Assembly: GCF_001578935.1 (NCBI RefSeq)
Contig: NZ_KQ969521.1
Span: 1,053,071 to 1,117,070 of the forward strand
Direction of reading: 5' to 3'
DNA length: 64,000 nt
Source: Streptococcus oralis
GTDB lineage: Bacteria; Bacillota; Bacilli; Lactobacillales; Streptococcaceae
Part shown: positions 19,199 to 28,910 of the stretch, piece after piece
How positions within the stretch are numbered: the stretch's first letter is position 1
Layout: the number at the start of each line of letters is the position of its first letter
Notes under the pieces: generated by a model
The model's input: the letters and a program-made list of their open reading frames with translations, nothing else
Database searches by the model: none
Told to the model about the DNA's origin: nothing
Translations under genes and position numbers: made by a program

Positions 19199-19564
19199 TT
19201 ACTCCAGCTCAATGCTTTTCTCTCGGAGATTAGCCAGACACTCCTCATAGTATTCTGCATCATGCTCACTATAGACGGGATTCCCCAACTTTTCCTCAGG
19301 CAAGTCTTCATAAGGAGGACAGGTTTTGCCACGGTAGTTCTTGTCCAGCCACTCTTGACTGACATTGTAGCCACGGTTAGCCATCTCCTCCATGATCAAG
19401 CGATGATAGGCATAGAGACGATAGGGCGAGTGGGTAAAGACATAGTTCACCGTCGCATGCTTTCTGCCCCAGCCATTGCCACGAAGGGCGCAACACTCTC
19501 GATGTTGCCCCAAGAGCTGAGGACGGGGAAGTTGTGAAATCAAAGCTTCATGCCAAAGTCTCAT
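19199..19564 (-). CDS. Pyrimidine-dimer DNA glycosylase-like protein (TIGR02328 type)
   Basis: A 121-residue protein that resembles the pyrimidine dimer glycosylase/excision family (PF03013-like; TIGR02328) from recall. It opens with MRLWHEALISQLPRPQLLGQHRE and has the block RGNGWGRKHATVNYVF and the middle part SPYRLYAYHRLIMEEM. A role in UV-damage repair is inferred from the family only. It overlaps the upstream DUF1722 gene by 17 bp, so the two are translationally coupled. Confidence 0.7.
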   Translation of the reverse strand: MRLWHEALISQLPRPQLLGQHRECCALRGNGWGRKHATVNYVFTHSPYRLYAYHRLIMEEMANRGYNVSQEWLDKNYRGKTCPPYEDLPEEKLGNPVYSEHDAEYYEECLANLREKSIELE

Positions 19565-19952
19565 GGGAGTCTCCTTTCAGTAAGGTAGAATGTTGCAAGT
19601 AGGTATTGGGATAGCAATCCAGCAACACTCGAGTCTTAGCAATCACATCTTCCTTAGAAGCTTGACCAAAGCGGTAGCGATCCAGCAAGAGCATATAGTC
19701 TCTGCGCTCAGCATCTGTCGCTTTCTTTTTGAAATAGCCCCAAATATGCTGAAAGGCATTGCAAACCTGACCTCTATGTTCTGGAATCCGGCAAGCACGA
19801 TCAATCATCTCTTGAACCCGACTCAGCTCCACCACTTCTTGCTTTAGATACTGGCGAATCTCATTGTAAATATTGCTAGAATGACTCAAAACGAGGTATT
19901 TGTTTCTAGCCCAGAGTTGCTGACACTGGGATTTTGGGTTAGTTTGTTCCAT
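19548..19952 (-). CDS. YbgA-like DUF1722 protein
   Basis: A 134-residue protein of the DUF1722/YbgA type: WARNKYLVLSHSSNIYNEI at the N-terminus, then HIWGYFKKKATDAERRDYMLLLDRYR and the C-terminal LLDCYPNTYLQHSTLL. The domain often occurs fused to or beside photolyase-related proteins, which agrees with its coupling to the glycosylase-like gene downstream. The molecular function is unknown. Its start is at 19952 behind an AAGGAGAAAG ribosome-binding site. Confidence 0.75.
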   Translation of the reverse strand: MEQTNPKSQCQQLWARNKYLVLSHSSNIYNEIRQYLKQEVVELSRVQEMIDRACRIPEHRGQVCNAFQHIWGYFKKKATDAERRDYMLLLDRYRFGQASKEDVIAKTRVLLDCYPNTYLQHSTLLKGDSHETLA

Positions 19953-20032
19953 CTTTCTCCTTGTTTTCTATCCGTTTCCGGGAAATATGGAAACAAAGTT
20001 ATTTCTATAAAATGAGCGAATCAATTACTCCA

Positions 20033-20125
20033 TCACCCTTTAAAGTTTTTCAAAAACTCTTTAAGTTCAGCATCGGCTTCTGGTGTGGTTCCTGATTTTT
20101 CTAATAAACCTTGTTCGACAACCCC
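20033..20125 (-). other. In-frame continuation of hsdR beyond its ochre stop
   Basis: Directly after the TAA the same frame reads G-V-V-E-Q-G-L-L-E-K, then a hydrophilic, Glu/Lys-rich stretch ending E-F-L-K-N-F-K-G and a TGA at 20033-20035. Thirty sense codons with a plausible helical composition suggest the ancestral C-terminus, cut off by one substitution (for example AAA or CAA to TAA). Confidence 0.5.
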
Positions 20126-23100
20126 TTAAATACCTGAATAAGTCTCTACTAACAACTGAATCTTACGTAAAACTTCTTGCTTTTTCCGTTCACGCGCTCC
20201 CTGTCGACGAGAAGTTGGTGGAATAATCGAATCTAAATCAGTCCCACTATTTTCAGCATAACCTCGTTGAATTGATTTGTCGATAAACAATTGATAATCA
20301 GCTACAAGTTTCTCAGCCTCGGCTAGGTCGTGAATCGCGATTTTCTTGCGCTCCTTGCCATATTCATAGAAAGCATTGATAATCCCATCATGGTCTTTCA
20401 ATTTTTGCAAATCGGTGTCATTGATAAATCCGATAACCAACTCTTCTTTGGCACGAATATCGATACTAGAACGAATTACACGACTAACTTCTGCTTTCAT
20501 TACTTCTTTAGACTCAGAATTCTTCGATTTTTCAACAATTAACGCCAAGATATAGTCTAGGTTAATCTCATCAGTTTTTAGTAACTCAATTTCAAATTCG
20601 ACATCTGAAAGGTCAACATCCAAATCCTTAGTCTTTTCATAGTTTTTAAGATTCAAAAATTCATCTCGAATTTCCACATAGGCACTTCTTAAATCTTGAA
20701 GATAACCTTCTGAAATAGGTTTGTCGATTTCTTGGAATTCATCATAATTTCGAAGAACATTATCAAGTTTCAACAACTCACCAAATAACTTAACAAACTC
20801 TTTTTTCTCATGATCTGTCTCAATTTCTTGCGGGTTCGGGAATCTTTCCAGAATTTCCTGACAAACCTCAGTATATCCTTTGACCTCGATACCCGTTACT
20901 TGATCGACGAAACCATCCATGTATTCACTAAAGCTTTTTTCTAAGATGATTTCAAGCTTATTGGTGTCCCCAAAAGTCTTAATTGCTTCTTGCGTAGCCT
21001 TTTCTAAATCACGGAAACAAACAATATTCCCAAAAGGTTTAACTTTGTTAAAAATCCGATTGGTTCTCGAGAATGCCTGAATCAAACCATGATAACGTAG
21101 ATTTTTATCGACAAAGAGTGTATTCATAGTCGGGGCATCAAATCCCGTCAAGAACATACCAACTACAATCAGCAAATCCACTTCTTTAGACTTAACTCGT
21201 TTAGAAAGGTCACGATAGTAATTTTGAAACTCTTTCCCATCAGTTGAGAAGTTAGTCTTGAACATGTGATTATAGTCATCAATCGCTTTTTCCAGAAACT
21301 CTTTAGAAGATTGTGGCATGGCTGTATCTTGCGGTTCGAGCTCTTCATCTTGAATTTCCCCATAAGCTGACTGTTCTTCATTTGGTGCGAAGCTAAAGAT
21401 GGTTGCAACTTTCAAGCGTTTAGCTTCTGGTAAAGTTGCTTGTTGTCGCTGGAGTTCGTCGTAGTATAGTTTAGCAGCTTCAATACTTTGTACAGCTAGC
21501 ATGGCATTAAATCCAAACAGTTGTTTTTGCTTATGAGTATAATGTTGATTTCGATGCGTTTTGTCATTATAAACTCTCAACAGATACTCTGTGATAGTTG
21601 CGATCCGTTCTGGATGCAAAAGGAGTTCCTTCTCCATCTTTTTGAGTTTCTTCTCATCAATCTCTTGGCCAACTGCTTTTTCAGCTTCTCTATATTTATT
21701 GATTTCAGGCTTGATATAGTTATAGTCAACCTTGAACTTCAATACTTTTTTATCTCGAATAGCATCTGTGATAACGTAGTTATGAAGTTGTTCTCCAAAA
21801 ACTTCCTGGGTCGTTTCTCCCGTTAAGCTATTTTCTGGGAAAATCGGTGTTCCTGTAAATCCATACAAGGCGTACTGTTTAAAGGCCTTCTTAATACGCT
21901 TTTGCGCCTTCCCAAACTGGGAGCGGTGACACTCGTCAAAAATCAAAACACATTTTTTATTGTAGATTTCATGATTTGGATTTGCTGTTATAAATTTATT
22001 TAACTTCTGAATAGTTGTGACAACAATTCGATCATCATTTTCTTCGATACTGCGTTGTAGTTCTTTTGTGTTATTGCTACCATTGACTGAATTTGGTTGG
22101 AATTTTTGATATTCCTTCATGGTTTGATAATCTAAGTCTTTTCTATCCACCACAAAAATTACTTTATCAATATAGTCCAACTCTGTTGCCAAGCGTGCAG
22201 TCTTAAAGCTGGTCAAGGTTTTCCCTGAACCCGTCGTATGCCAGATATAACCACAAGCATTGATGGTTCCAAAATTCTTCATTTCATTGGAAGAATGAAT
22301 CTTGCGCAAGATACTTTCAGTTGCTGCTATCTGATAAGGGCGCATGATGAGCAAGGTATTATCCACATCAAAAACACAATACTTGATCAAGACTTCCAAG
22401 AGGACACGCTTACTTAAGAAAGTAATAGTAAAATCTTCCAATTCGTGAATAGTCTTATTCTTACGGTCTGCCCACTCACAGGTAAACTCATAGTGATTTT
22501 TATTTTGAGCTGTCGTATTTGCAAAGTAGCGTGTATAAGTGCCATTCGAAATCACAAAAATCTGAACATACTTATACAAAGAATTTTCGCTGTTAAAGCT
22601 TTCCTTACTATAACGGTGAACCTGATTAAAGGCTTCTTGTAGACTAACTCCACGCTTCTTCAATTCAATCTGAACTAGCGGAAGACCATTTACCAAAATA
22701 GTGACATCATAACGGTTGGTATGACTCCCCACTTGCGTCACTTGGTTGATGACCTGCATGCTGTTGTTGTGAATATTTTTCTTGTCGAGGATGAAAATAT
22801 TTTTAATCCGTCCATCATCAAAGACAAAGTCATAGATATGATTTTCTTGGATTTTTCGTGTCTTTTCAACCAAACCTTCATTGGGACAGTCTAAATACTC
22901 GACTACAAAACGTTGCCATTCAGCATCCGTAAAGCTCACCTTATTAAGCTTTTCAATTTGAACCTTTGCATTCGCTAAAAGCTCTGAAGGAGTATGGATA
23001 TCCAATCGTTCATAATTGAGACCATTGACCAAATCCGTAAGCAATTGTCTTTCCAAATCTGCCTCAGACTGAAATTCTCTATCTGTGCGATACTCTGGTT

Positions 23101-23170
23101 GATACTCAGCCAAGAGAATCCCTTCATTTGTTTCCGCAATTACTTCATGTACTTTTGAATAATCAACCAT
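20126..23170 (-). CDS. hsdR: Type I restriction endonuclease subunit R
   Basis: The ATP-dependent translocase/nuclease subunit of the type I restriction complex, 1014 residues from the ATG at 23170 (MVDYSKVHEV). An ATG 6 bp earlier leaves too little room for the GAGA ribosome-binding site. The N-terminal nuclease domain shows VNGLPLVQIELKKRG (the E-x-K of the PD-ExK site). The SF2 helicase shows WHTTGSGKTLTSFK (motif I), IFDECHRSQFG (motif II), YGFTGTPIF (motif III) and QAFSRTNRIF (motif VI). It is EcoR124-like. The stop at 20126 is an ochre codon followed by 30 more in-frame sense codons, so the C-terminus may be truncated. It is the last gene of the hsd unit. Confidence 0.95.
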   Translation of the reverse strand: MVDYSKVHEVIAETNEGILLAEYQPEYRTDREFQSEADLERQLLTDLVNGLNYERLDIHTPSELLANAKVQIEKLNKVSFTDAEWQRFVVEYLDCPNEGLVEKTRKIQENHIYDFVFDDGRIKNIFILDKKNIHNNSMQVINQVTQVGSHTNRYDVTILVNGLPLVQIELKKRGVSLQEAFNQVHRYSKESFNSENSLYKYVQIFVISNGTYTRYFANTTAQNKNHYEFTCEWADRKNKTIHELEDFTITFLSKRVLLEVLIKYCVFDVDNTLLIMRPYQIAATESILRKIHSSNEMKNFGTINACGYIWHTTGSGKTLTSFKTARLATELDYIDKVIFVVDRKDLDYQTMKEYQKFQPNSVNGSNNTKELQRSIEENDDRIVVTTIQKLNKFITANPNHEIYNKKCVLIFDECHRSQFGKAQKRIKKAFKQYALYGFTGTPIFPENSLTGETTQEVFGEQLHNYVITDAIRDKKVLKFKVDYNYIKPEINKYREAEKAVGQEIDEKKLKKMEKELLLHPERIATITEYLLRVYNDKTHRNQHYTHKQKQLFGFNAMLAVQSIEAAKLYYDELQRQQATLPEAKRLKVATIFSFAPNEEQSAYGEIQDEELEPQDTAMPQSSKEFLEKAIDDYNHMFKTNFSTDGKEFQNYYRDLSKRVKSKEVDLLIVVGMFLTGFDAPTMNTLFVDKNLRYHGLIQAFSRTNRIFNKVKPFGNIVCFRDLEKATQEAIKTFGDTNKLEIILEKSFSEYMDGFVDQVTGIEVKGYTEVCQEILERFPNPQEIETDHEKKEFVKLFGELLKLDNVLRNYDEFQEIDKPISEGYLQDLRSAYVEIRDEFLNLKNYEKTKDLDVDLSDVEFEIELLKTDEINLDYILALIVEKSKNSESKEVMKAEVSRVIRSSIDIRAKEELVIGFINDTDLQKLKDHDGIINAFYEYGKERKKIAIHDLAEAEKLVADYQLFIDKSIQRGYAENSGTDLDSIIPPTSRRQGARERKKQEVLRKIQLLVETYSGI

Positions 23171-23201
23171 AATCATAATCTCTCGTTATTCTATGTATAT
23201 T

Positions 23202-24425
23202 CTAGTTTAAATGATTAATATCTTTGTTAAAATATAGTTTTTCAATAAACGTTTTATATATTTCTTTAAAATATACTTTATCATCCTCTGTCAACTCTGG
23301 AAATTCCTCGGAGGACTGCTTATCATGACTAAATAAATTTAAGTATCTATTATAAATAGCTGTATTTTCGTTAACAGGTAAAAGTCCTTTCCACTCTTTA
23401 TACCCTAAATAAGTAGAAGTTTTTTCAAAAACTGTCCTTAATAAATTGTAATGATATTTTTCCAATTGTTCTTGTTGGATTGCTTCATCAATAATGTCAA
23501 TTACCTTCAAATGATAGGCAAATGGAGAATCATTAGTCTCTTTTAGATAGTATGTTTCTCTACCATCATTTGATGATACTCTGTGCTCAAATACCAATCT
23601 TGTAAGTGAATCTCCTCTAAGTTCATTAAACAATACATTAAAAAATAAAGGATGGTGTGTTGTAATAATGAATTTTAAACCCGCTGATATAGATGCTTCT
23701 GATGTTTCTTTTTTAAAATTACTTTTCTTTATTAAACTAGCTAAATCAACAGCAATTTCAATGATTCTCCGATCATCTAATGAAGAAACAGGATCATCAA
23801 TAAAAATATATTTAAGTTCTGGAAAAGAATCTGGATCATCATTTTTACTTTCAATAACTTCATTTATAAAAGTATAGAAAAGACTCCATATAAAATTTGT
23901 TTCCTCTCCCTTAGAAATTTTTATATCGTTCTCTGTAATTCTAGTAGATGTTCCATTCTCATTTTTATCAGTATAAGTTTTTGAAAAAGAAACATTTGTA
24001 TAATCATTAAATCTTGGCTCAATTATCTGCTGGTGGTTTCTTTTAACATGACCTACTGGATAAATGCCTAGGTAATCTTGAAACAGATTAATTATATTTC
24101 TATCCAATCCTTGTTCCTCAATAATATACTTTACAAATTTTGAATCGGGATTAATGTTTAGACTTCTAACTTCATCTTGATCCAAATCATTATTCCAAGA
24201 AAAAAGATCTTCTGTAAAAGCATTGTAGTAAAAAATTTTCTTGTCCTTGATAGATATTTCTTGTTCTACCTTATCTCGATTATCATCTAAAATTTGCTTG
24301 ACTACCATGGAAAGTCTAGTTTTTCCACTTCCATTGAAAGCATATAGAAGAGAACTCTTAGATTTTCTTAAAATAAGATCATTTGCAACATCTTCCAGTG
24401 ATTTAAAACTTTTATAATCCGTCAT
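23202..24425 (-). CDS. prrC: PrrC-type anticodon nuclease
   Basis: A 407-residue homologue of Escherichia coli PrrC, the ribotoxin that cuts tRNA-Lys in the anticodon loop when phage inhibits the EcoprrI restriction enzyme. The ABC-like N-domain shows [12 protein letters not shown] (Walker A GSGKT at 32-36), the PrrC-specific [16 protein letters not shown], signature SKGEE at 171-175, Walker [14 protein letters not shown] from 206, and the H-loop TTHHPLF. The nuclease triad is R330, E334 (RTVFE) and H367 (LFSHD), matching R320/E324/H356. Start at ATG 24425 (MTDYKSF) overlaps hsdS' by 14 bp. It lies between specificity genes and hsdR, as in the prr cassette. The gene is noticeably AT-rich. Target tRNA is inferred. 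Confidence 0.9.
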   Translation of the reverse strand: MTDYKSFKSLEDVANDLILRKSKSSLLYAFNGSGKTRLSMVVKQILDDNRDKVEQEISIKDKKIFYYNAFTEDLFSWNNDLDQDEVRSLNINPDSKFVKYIIEEQGLDRNIINLFQDYLGIYPVGHVKRNHQQIIEPRFNDYTNVSFSKTYTDKNENGTSTRITENDIKISKGEETNFIWSLFYTFINEVIESKNDDPDSFPELKYIFIDDPVSSLDDRRIIEIAVDLASLIKKSNFKKETSEASISAGLKFIITTHHPLFFNVLFNELRGDSLTRLVFEHRVSSNDGRETYYLKETNDSPFAYHLKVIDIIDEAIQQEQLEKYHYNLLRTVFEKTSTYLGYKEWKGLLPVNENTAIYNRYLNLFSHDKQSSEEFPELTEDDKVYFKEIYKTFIEKLYFNKDINHLN

Positions 24426-25020
24426 AATTCTCTTTTTCCTTTTCATCAAAATCTAATATTCTGTCTCTCCAGTATTCATACTGTTTCTGTCTTAGTTCGA
24501 TTTCTTTTGGAAGACCTTCAGAAATAGAGTTGGTTAAGGTGTTGAAATTGTCAAGAATGGAGACAATTCTTTTTTGTTCAGTGAGAGGAGGCAGAACAAT
24601 TTTAAATTTTTCCATATCCTTCGAATTGATTCGGACAACTTTTGTCCCGGTCACTTTTCTTTCCTTTTGAGATTGAAACGAAATCGATCTTAGCCAATAA
24701 TTCAAGTACCGTGAATTTTGACTCGTACGAATGATATAACTATCTCCAGAAATTCCAATTTCTTCTTTTCCTTCCCAAACAATTGATTTCCCAACATCTT
24801 CAACATTTTCAGATGTTGTTGCCATTATCAAATCATTAGGATAGGCTTTTTTTAACTTTTCGAATACTATTTCACTAGTTTTAGAAAGAGTTTCAACAAC
24901 TATAAAATCGTATTTAGTGTAAATTTGTCCGTAGTGAATAACAGATTTCCCATTTTCTGTAAACTCCTTCTTCTGAAGTCCATTTCCTCTTACAAAATCA
25001 CAAATTACTCCCAACTTCAC
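24412..25020 (-). CDS. hsdS: Half-size type I specificity gene (hsdS')
   Basis: A 202-residue half specificity subunit with one target-recognition domain, starting at a GTG without a clear ribosome-binding site. The frame is open further upstream to 25089, adding [23 protein letters not shown], so it probably reads as an extension of the upstream hsdS and not as an independent gene. Its recognition domain is the same family as the first one of the upstream hsdS: both carry [37 protein letters not shown] and [20 protein letters not shown]. It ends with the conserved [17 protein letters not shown] helix. Nucleotide divergence shows the duplication is not recent. Expression alone is doubtful. 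Confidence 0.8.
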   Translation of the reverse strand: MKLGVICDFVRGNGLQKKEFTENGKSVIHYGQIYTKYDFIVVETLSKTSEIVFEKLKKAYPNDLIMATTSENVEDVGKSIVWEGKEEIGISGDSYIIRTSQNSRYLNYWLRSISFQSQKERKVTGTKVVRINSKDMEKFKIVLPPLTEQKRIVSILDNFNTLTNSISEGLPKEIELRQKQYEYWRDRILDFDEKEKENYDGL

Positions 25021-25079
25021 TCGAATTGGACCAAATACCCACTGTAAAAGCTTGATAATAGCGGAGTTGTCCCACTCCT

Positions 25080-25094
25080 CTACTCTACTCTACT
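25080..25094 (-). repeat. AGTAG pentanucleotide tract at the hsdS/hsdS' junction
   Basis: Three perfect AGTAG copies on the minus strand, followed by an imperfect AGGAG. Read in the hsdS frame they give AGT AGA GTA GAG TAG, so the hsdS stop codon is made by the repeat itself. Two copies would read through as S-R-V-E-E-W-D-N and join hsdS' in frame; three or more always stop. Confidence 0.9.
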
Positions 25095-26297
25095 CTCAGT
25101 GTACTCGCCTTCGGCGACGAATGTCAAGAGTTTTTCTCTAAAATATTCATACTGTTTTTGGCGTAGTTCAATCTCCTTGGGAAGTCCGATGTTTAAGTCG
25201 TTACAAACCGTATCAAAGTTGTCTAGAACTTGAACAATGCGAGATTGAATTTCGAGGGAAGGGACTGGAATTTTGAATTTTTCAGTATCATTACTAGAAA
25301 TTTGTGGCATCTGCATATTATTAGCGATGTTTTGAAAATGTTCTTTATTATGAACTAAGTAATGATAAATATATCTTAAGTTGATATTTTCATTGTCTGA
25401 ACTGTATGACCAAAATTCATTTTTAAAACTAAATGGTTCTGTGCAGTATTCAAAATCAATAATTCCACGAGATTTTACAACAATTGCCTCTTCTGTGTGA
25501 ATATCTTTATCGGGAATATCTCCATAGTTCACATCAGCGTAAGTCTTTCCTCCTGCAAAGATACGGATTGGCGCACCATCTTTGTGAAGTAATTTCATCT
25601 GACTAGCTGTAATTTTAGTTCCTTTTCCTTTTTTAAGACATTCGTTCAACTTCTTCCACTCAACCTGATAAACCTCATCATCAAATGATAACAGTTTATC
25701 TCTATAAAAAGAATATTGCTTTTTACGTGAGGTCAATTCTGAGGTCAATTCTGAGGTCAATTCTGTAACATAATTGGTAAATTTGTCAAGTATTTGCACG
25801 ATTTTTTCTTGAATTTCTAGAGGTGGGATTGGAATTAAAAATTTTTCCATATCTTTAGAATTAATTCTAATTACTTTAGTCCCTGTCACTTTTCTCTCTT
25901 TCTGCTTTTGAAATTGAAAAGTTCTAAAATAATAGTTGATATACCTTGAATTCTGATTAGTCGTTAAAACATAGGAATCTCCAGAGATGCCTATTTCCTC
26001 ATCTCCCTCCCATACAATGGATTTCCCTACATCCTCTATATTTTCTGACGTCGTCGCCATAATAATATCATTAGGCTTCGCTTTTCTTAACTTACAAAAT
26101 ACACTATCATCAGTAAAAGATACAGTGGTTTTTGTCGAAAATTTATATTTTGTATATATTTGACCATAATGTATTACAGGTTTTCCTTCATCAACAAAGT
26201 CTTTCTTTTGCAACCCGTTCCCTCTATGAAATTCAACCACTTCCCCCAACTCTTTCCATTCAACAGGACAGTTTTGTATTTCTTCTAGGATGTTCAT
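25080..26297 (-). CDS. hsdS: Type I restriction-modification specificity subunit S
   Basis: A 405-residue subunit that selects the DNA target for the HsdM/HsdR complex. It has two target-recognition domains: the first from about residue 12 to 150 ([21 protein letters not shown] to INSKDMEKF), the second from about 212 to 345 ([13 protein letters not shown] to SNDTEKF), each followed by a conserved helix ([10 protein letters not shown] and [10 protein letters not shown]). Between them is a spacer with three ELTS repeats (179-190). It ends ...[15 protein letters not shown], with the stop codon inside the AGTAG tract. The start overlaps the rhuM stop as TGATG, giving coupled translation. hsdS' lies downstream with a frame offset of one unit. 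Confidence 0.93.
   Translation of the reverse strand: MNILEEIQNCPVEWKELGEVVEFHRGNGLQKKDFVDEGKPVIHYGQIYTKYKFSTKTTVSFTDDSVFCKLRKAKPNDIIMATTSENIEDVGKSIVWEGDEEIGISGDSYVLTTNQNSRYINYYFRTFQFQKQKERKVTGTKVIRINSKDMEKFLIPIPPLEIQEKIVQILDKFTNYVTELTSELTSELTSRKKQYSFYRDKLLSFDDEVYQVEWKKLNECLKKGKGTKITASQMKLLHKDGAPIRIFAGGKTYADVNYGDIPDKDIHTEEAIVVKSRGIIDFEYCTEPFSFKNEFWSYSSDNENINLRYIYHYLVHNKEHFQNIANNMQMPQISSNDTEKFKIPVPSLEIQSRIVQVLDNFDTVCNDLNIGLPKEIELRQKQYEYFREKLLTFVAEGEYTESRVE
25729..25764 (-). repeat. Three 12-bp repeats coding ELTS in the hsdS spacer
   Basis: Three perfect tandem copies of GAGGTCAATTCT (plus-strand reading), encoding Glu-Leu-Thr-Ser three times at residues 179-190 of HsdS. In EcoR124I and EcoR124II the equivalent spacer has two or three TAEL repeats, which changes the gap in the recognised sequence by one base pair. 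This tract has the same unit length and position. Confidence 0.9.
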
Positions 26298-27292
26298 CAG
26301 TTACCTCCTTCCTTGGCTAGATTTTCAATGCTTTTAATTTCTTTGAGGTAATCTTTTTCAACTTGACTAAGGGTCTTGGCTTGGTAACTCTTATATTCCT
26401 TATCTACCTTCTGCCTCATCTGTTCACGAGAGATAGAACCACTATTATCCAGCAAGTCTTCGCCAGTAGCCTGAAGAATACGATCTACGTGAACCACCCA
26501 GTCAGCCATGGTCATGACTTCTTCTCGCTCTGCCTGCCTTTCAGCAAAGTCTAGATATCCCGATACAAGCTGATTAAGCCCACGAAGCTCCTTCTCTGTC
26601 AGATAGTTCTTGGCAACTTTTGCTTCAGATAGAGTAGGGAGATCGCCCTTAAAAGTGGTCAAGCCCATAAACTCCTTTTCACTATCAACACGGTTATAAA
26701 TGAGTTCACTGGCAGTATTGTGGTGAATAGCATAATGCATTTTGTTTTGAACTGTCGCAAAGAATTTCTTTGCCTCTAGTGAATTTGCATTGTAGTCACT
26801 TGATGTCGCAAAAAGATCCAAAACCTGACGGTAAAAGACTTTTTCACTGGAGCGAATGTCTCGGATTCTTTCCAGGAGTTCTTTAAAGTAAGAGCCTCCA
26901 CCCAAGTTTTTCAAGCGCTCATCATCCATAGCAAAGCCTTTGATCAGATACTCTTTCAAGACTGTCGAAGCATAGTGTCTAAACTGGATTCCACGAGGAG
27001 AACGAACTCGATAACCAATCGCCAAAATCATATCGAGATTATAGTAGGCGACATTTCGCTGAACACTTCTATTACCCTCATTTTGAACTGTCAACTTATA
27101 GTTGACAGTTGCCTCTTCTGATAATTCACCATCTTCAAAGATAGCCTTGATATGTTTGCTAATATTTTGCTTGGAAGTCTGAAAAAGCTCAGCTAGTTCT
27201 TGTTGGGTCAGCCAGACTGTTCCATTATCCAAGTGGAGTTCAATAGAGGACTCCCCGTCATCAGTTCTATAGAGAATCACATCATTTGCCAT
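26297..27292 (-). CDS. RhuM-family protein embedded in the hsd operon
   Basis: A 331-residue protein of the RhuM family (named from a Salmonella pathogenicity-island gene). The N-terminal half has a predicted DNA-binding, helix-turn-helix-like segment: [26 protein letters not shown], then [33 protein letters not shown]. The C-terminal half is helical with [32 protein letters not shown] and [13 protein letters not shown]. It overlaps the end of hsdM by 11 bp and its stop overlaps the hsdS start, so it is co-translated with the modification genes. RhuM proteins often occur inside type I loci; the function is not established. A regulatory or toxin-like role is possible. Confidence 0.8.
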   Translation of the reverse strand: MANDVILYRTDDGESSIELHLDNGTVWLTQQELAELFQTSKQNISKHIKAIFEDGELSEEATVNYKLTVQNEGNRSVQRNVAYYNLDMILAIGYRVRSPRGIQFRHYASTVLKEYLIKGFAMDDERLKNLGGGSYFKELLERIRDIRSSEKVFYRQVLDLFATSSDYNANSLEAKKFFATVQNKMHYAIHHNTASELIYNRVDSEKEFMGLTTFKGDLPTLSEAKVAKNYLTEKELRGLNQLVSGYLDFAERQAEREEVMTMADWVVHVDRILQATGEDLLDNSGSISREQMRQKVDKEYKSYQAKTLSQVEKDYLKEIKSIENLAKEGGN

Positions 27293-28853
27293 GGCTAAGC
27301 TCCTCTACAATCTTATCTATCTCTGCACGTAAGTAGTCAATCTTAGTAACAGTCTCAGCGATTTCTTTATTGAGCTCATCAATATCAATCTTCTCACGTG
27401 TATCTTCTTGTTCAACATAGGTAGAGACAGAAAGGTTATAGTCCTGCTCTGAACCAATCATTTGATTATCAACAAGAGCTGCTTTATAGTCTACACTTTG
27501 ATAATTAGTGAATAATTCAACGATATAATCGATATTACTATCTGTCAAGACATTATTATTGGTCTCTTTTTTGAATTCTTTACTCGCATCAATAAAGAGG
27601 GTTTTGTTTTCTAGTTTATTCTTCGCCAGAACTAAGATTGTAGTCGCAATAGAAGTGCCAAAGAAGAGATTGTCTGGAAGGGCAATAACCGCTTCAACAA
27701 AGTTGTTATCTACCAGATACTGACGAATGGTCTTTTCAGCACCTCCACGATAGAAAATGCCCGGGAAACAAACAATAGCTGCTCGACCTTTATTAGACAA
27801 GTGGTTGAGACTGTGCATGATAAAGGCAAAGTCAGCTTTTGACTTAGGAGCTAGTTTCCCTGCTGGAGCGAAACGGTCATCGTTTATCAGAGTTGGATCT
27901 CCATCTCCCACCCATTTGACAGAGTAAGGAGGGTTAGAAACAATAGCATCAAAAGGCTTTTCTTCCAAATGCTGAGGATTTAAAAGGGTATCTCCTCGCT
28001 TAATATCAAAGTTATTGTAGTTGATATTGTGCAAGAACATATTCATACGAGCCAAGTTATAGTTGGTCATGTTGATTTCTTGACCAAAGAATCCATCCTC
28101 TAGGATATGCTCTTCATATTGTTTTTTCATTTGAAGAAGGAGAGAGCCTGAACCACATGTTGGGTCATAGACTTTGTTAATCTTGTCCTTACCAACCATT
28201 ACCAAACGAGCTAGTAATTTAGAAACTGTCTGAGGAGTGAAAAATTCCCCACCACTTTTACCAGCATTGCTCGCATAGTTGGAAATCAAGAACTCATAGG
28301 CATCCCCAAAGGCATCAATGTCATTTTCCTCAAAGTTTCCAAAGTTAATACTATTGATACCATTTAGAATGTCAGAAAGGCGTTTATTTTTTTCTGGAAC
28401 AGTTCCACCAAGGATGTTGCTTCGGGTATCCAAGTTATCAAACAAACCTTTGATATCATCTTCTGATTTGAATCCAATCGCCGACTTCTCAATATCTTGG
28501 AAAATATTGGCTAAGTCTTCGTTTAGATTTTCATTTTGCGAGGCGTTCTTGACGACATTTTCAAATAATTGACTTGGAAGGATAAAGAACCCCTTATCCT
28601 CAACTGTCCCTGGTTTGAAATCTTGCTCAGCTTCTTGGTCACTTAAGTCAACATAACGGAATTCTAAATCACCAGCCTCATGCTCCGCACGGTCAAAATA
28701 GTCTGCCATGTGCTCTGAAATAAAACGATAGAACAGGATTCCTAGGATATATTGCTTAAAATCCCAACCGTCTACAGCTCCACGAACATCGTCTGCAATC
28801 GCCCAAATTTTACGATGCAGCTCCTTGCGTTCTGCATTTTCTTTACTTGCCAT
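27282..28853 (-). CDS. hsdM: Type I restriction-modification methyltransferase subunit M
   Basis: A 523-residue N6-adenine methyltransferase. The N-terminal HsdM domain ([34 protein letters not shown]) is followed by the SAM-binding motif [12 protein letters not shown] (motif I) and the catalytic NPPY motif in [11 protein letters not shown] (motif IV). [16 protein letters not shown] is the usual family block before motif I. The first gene of the hsd unit, it has an AAGGAAAG ribosome-binding site before 28853 and an upstream terminator separating it from abiH. Confidence 0.96.
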   Translation of the reverse strand: MASKENAERKELHRKIWAIADDVRGAVDGWDFKQYILGILFYRFISEHMADYFDRAEHEAGDLEFRYVDLSDQEAEQDFKPGTVEDKGFFILPSQLFENVVKNASQNENLNEDLANIFQDIEKSAIGFKSEDDIKGLFDNLDTRSNILGGTVPEKNKRLSDILNGINSINFGNFEENDIDAFGDAYEFLISNYASNAGKSGGEFFTPQTVSKLLARLVMVGKDKINKVYDPTCGSGSLLLQMKKQYEEHILEDGFFGQEINMTNYNLARMNMFLHNINYNNFDIKRGDTLLNPQHLEEKPFDAIVSNPPYSVKWVGDGDPTLINDDRFAPAGKLAPKSKADFAFIMHSLNHLSNKGRAAIVCFPGIFYRGGAEKTIRQYLVDNNFVEAVIALPDNLFFGTSIATTILVLAKNKLENKTLFIDASKEFKKETNNNVLTDSNIDYIVELFTNYQSVDYKAALVDNQMIGSEQDYNLSVSTYVEQEDTREKIDIDELNKEIAETVTKIDYLRAEIDKIVEELSHGK

Positions 28854-28910
28854 TTTTACTTTCCTTAATTAATGTATTATCTTTTCTATTTTATCATATT
28901 TCAAGAAAAA

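Noticed and set aside
25690-25770. The 12-bp repeats as a CRISPR-like array
   Set aside because: The units are contiguous, in frame and within the hsdS spacer; there are no unique spacers or cas genes.
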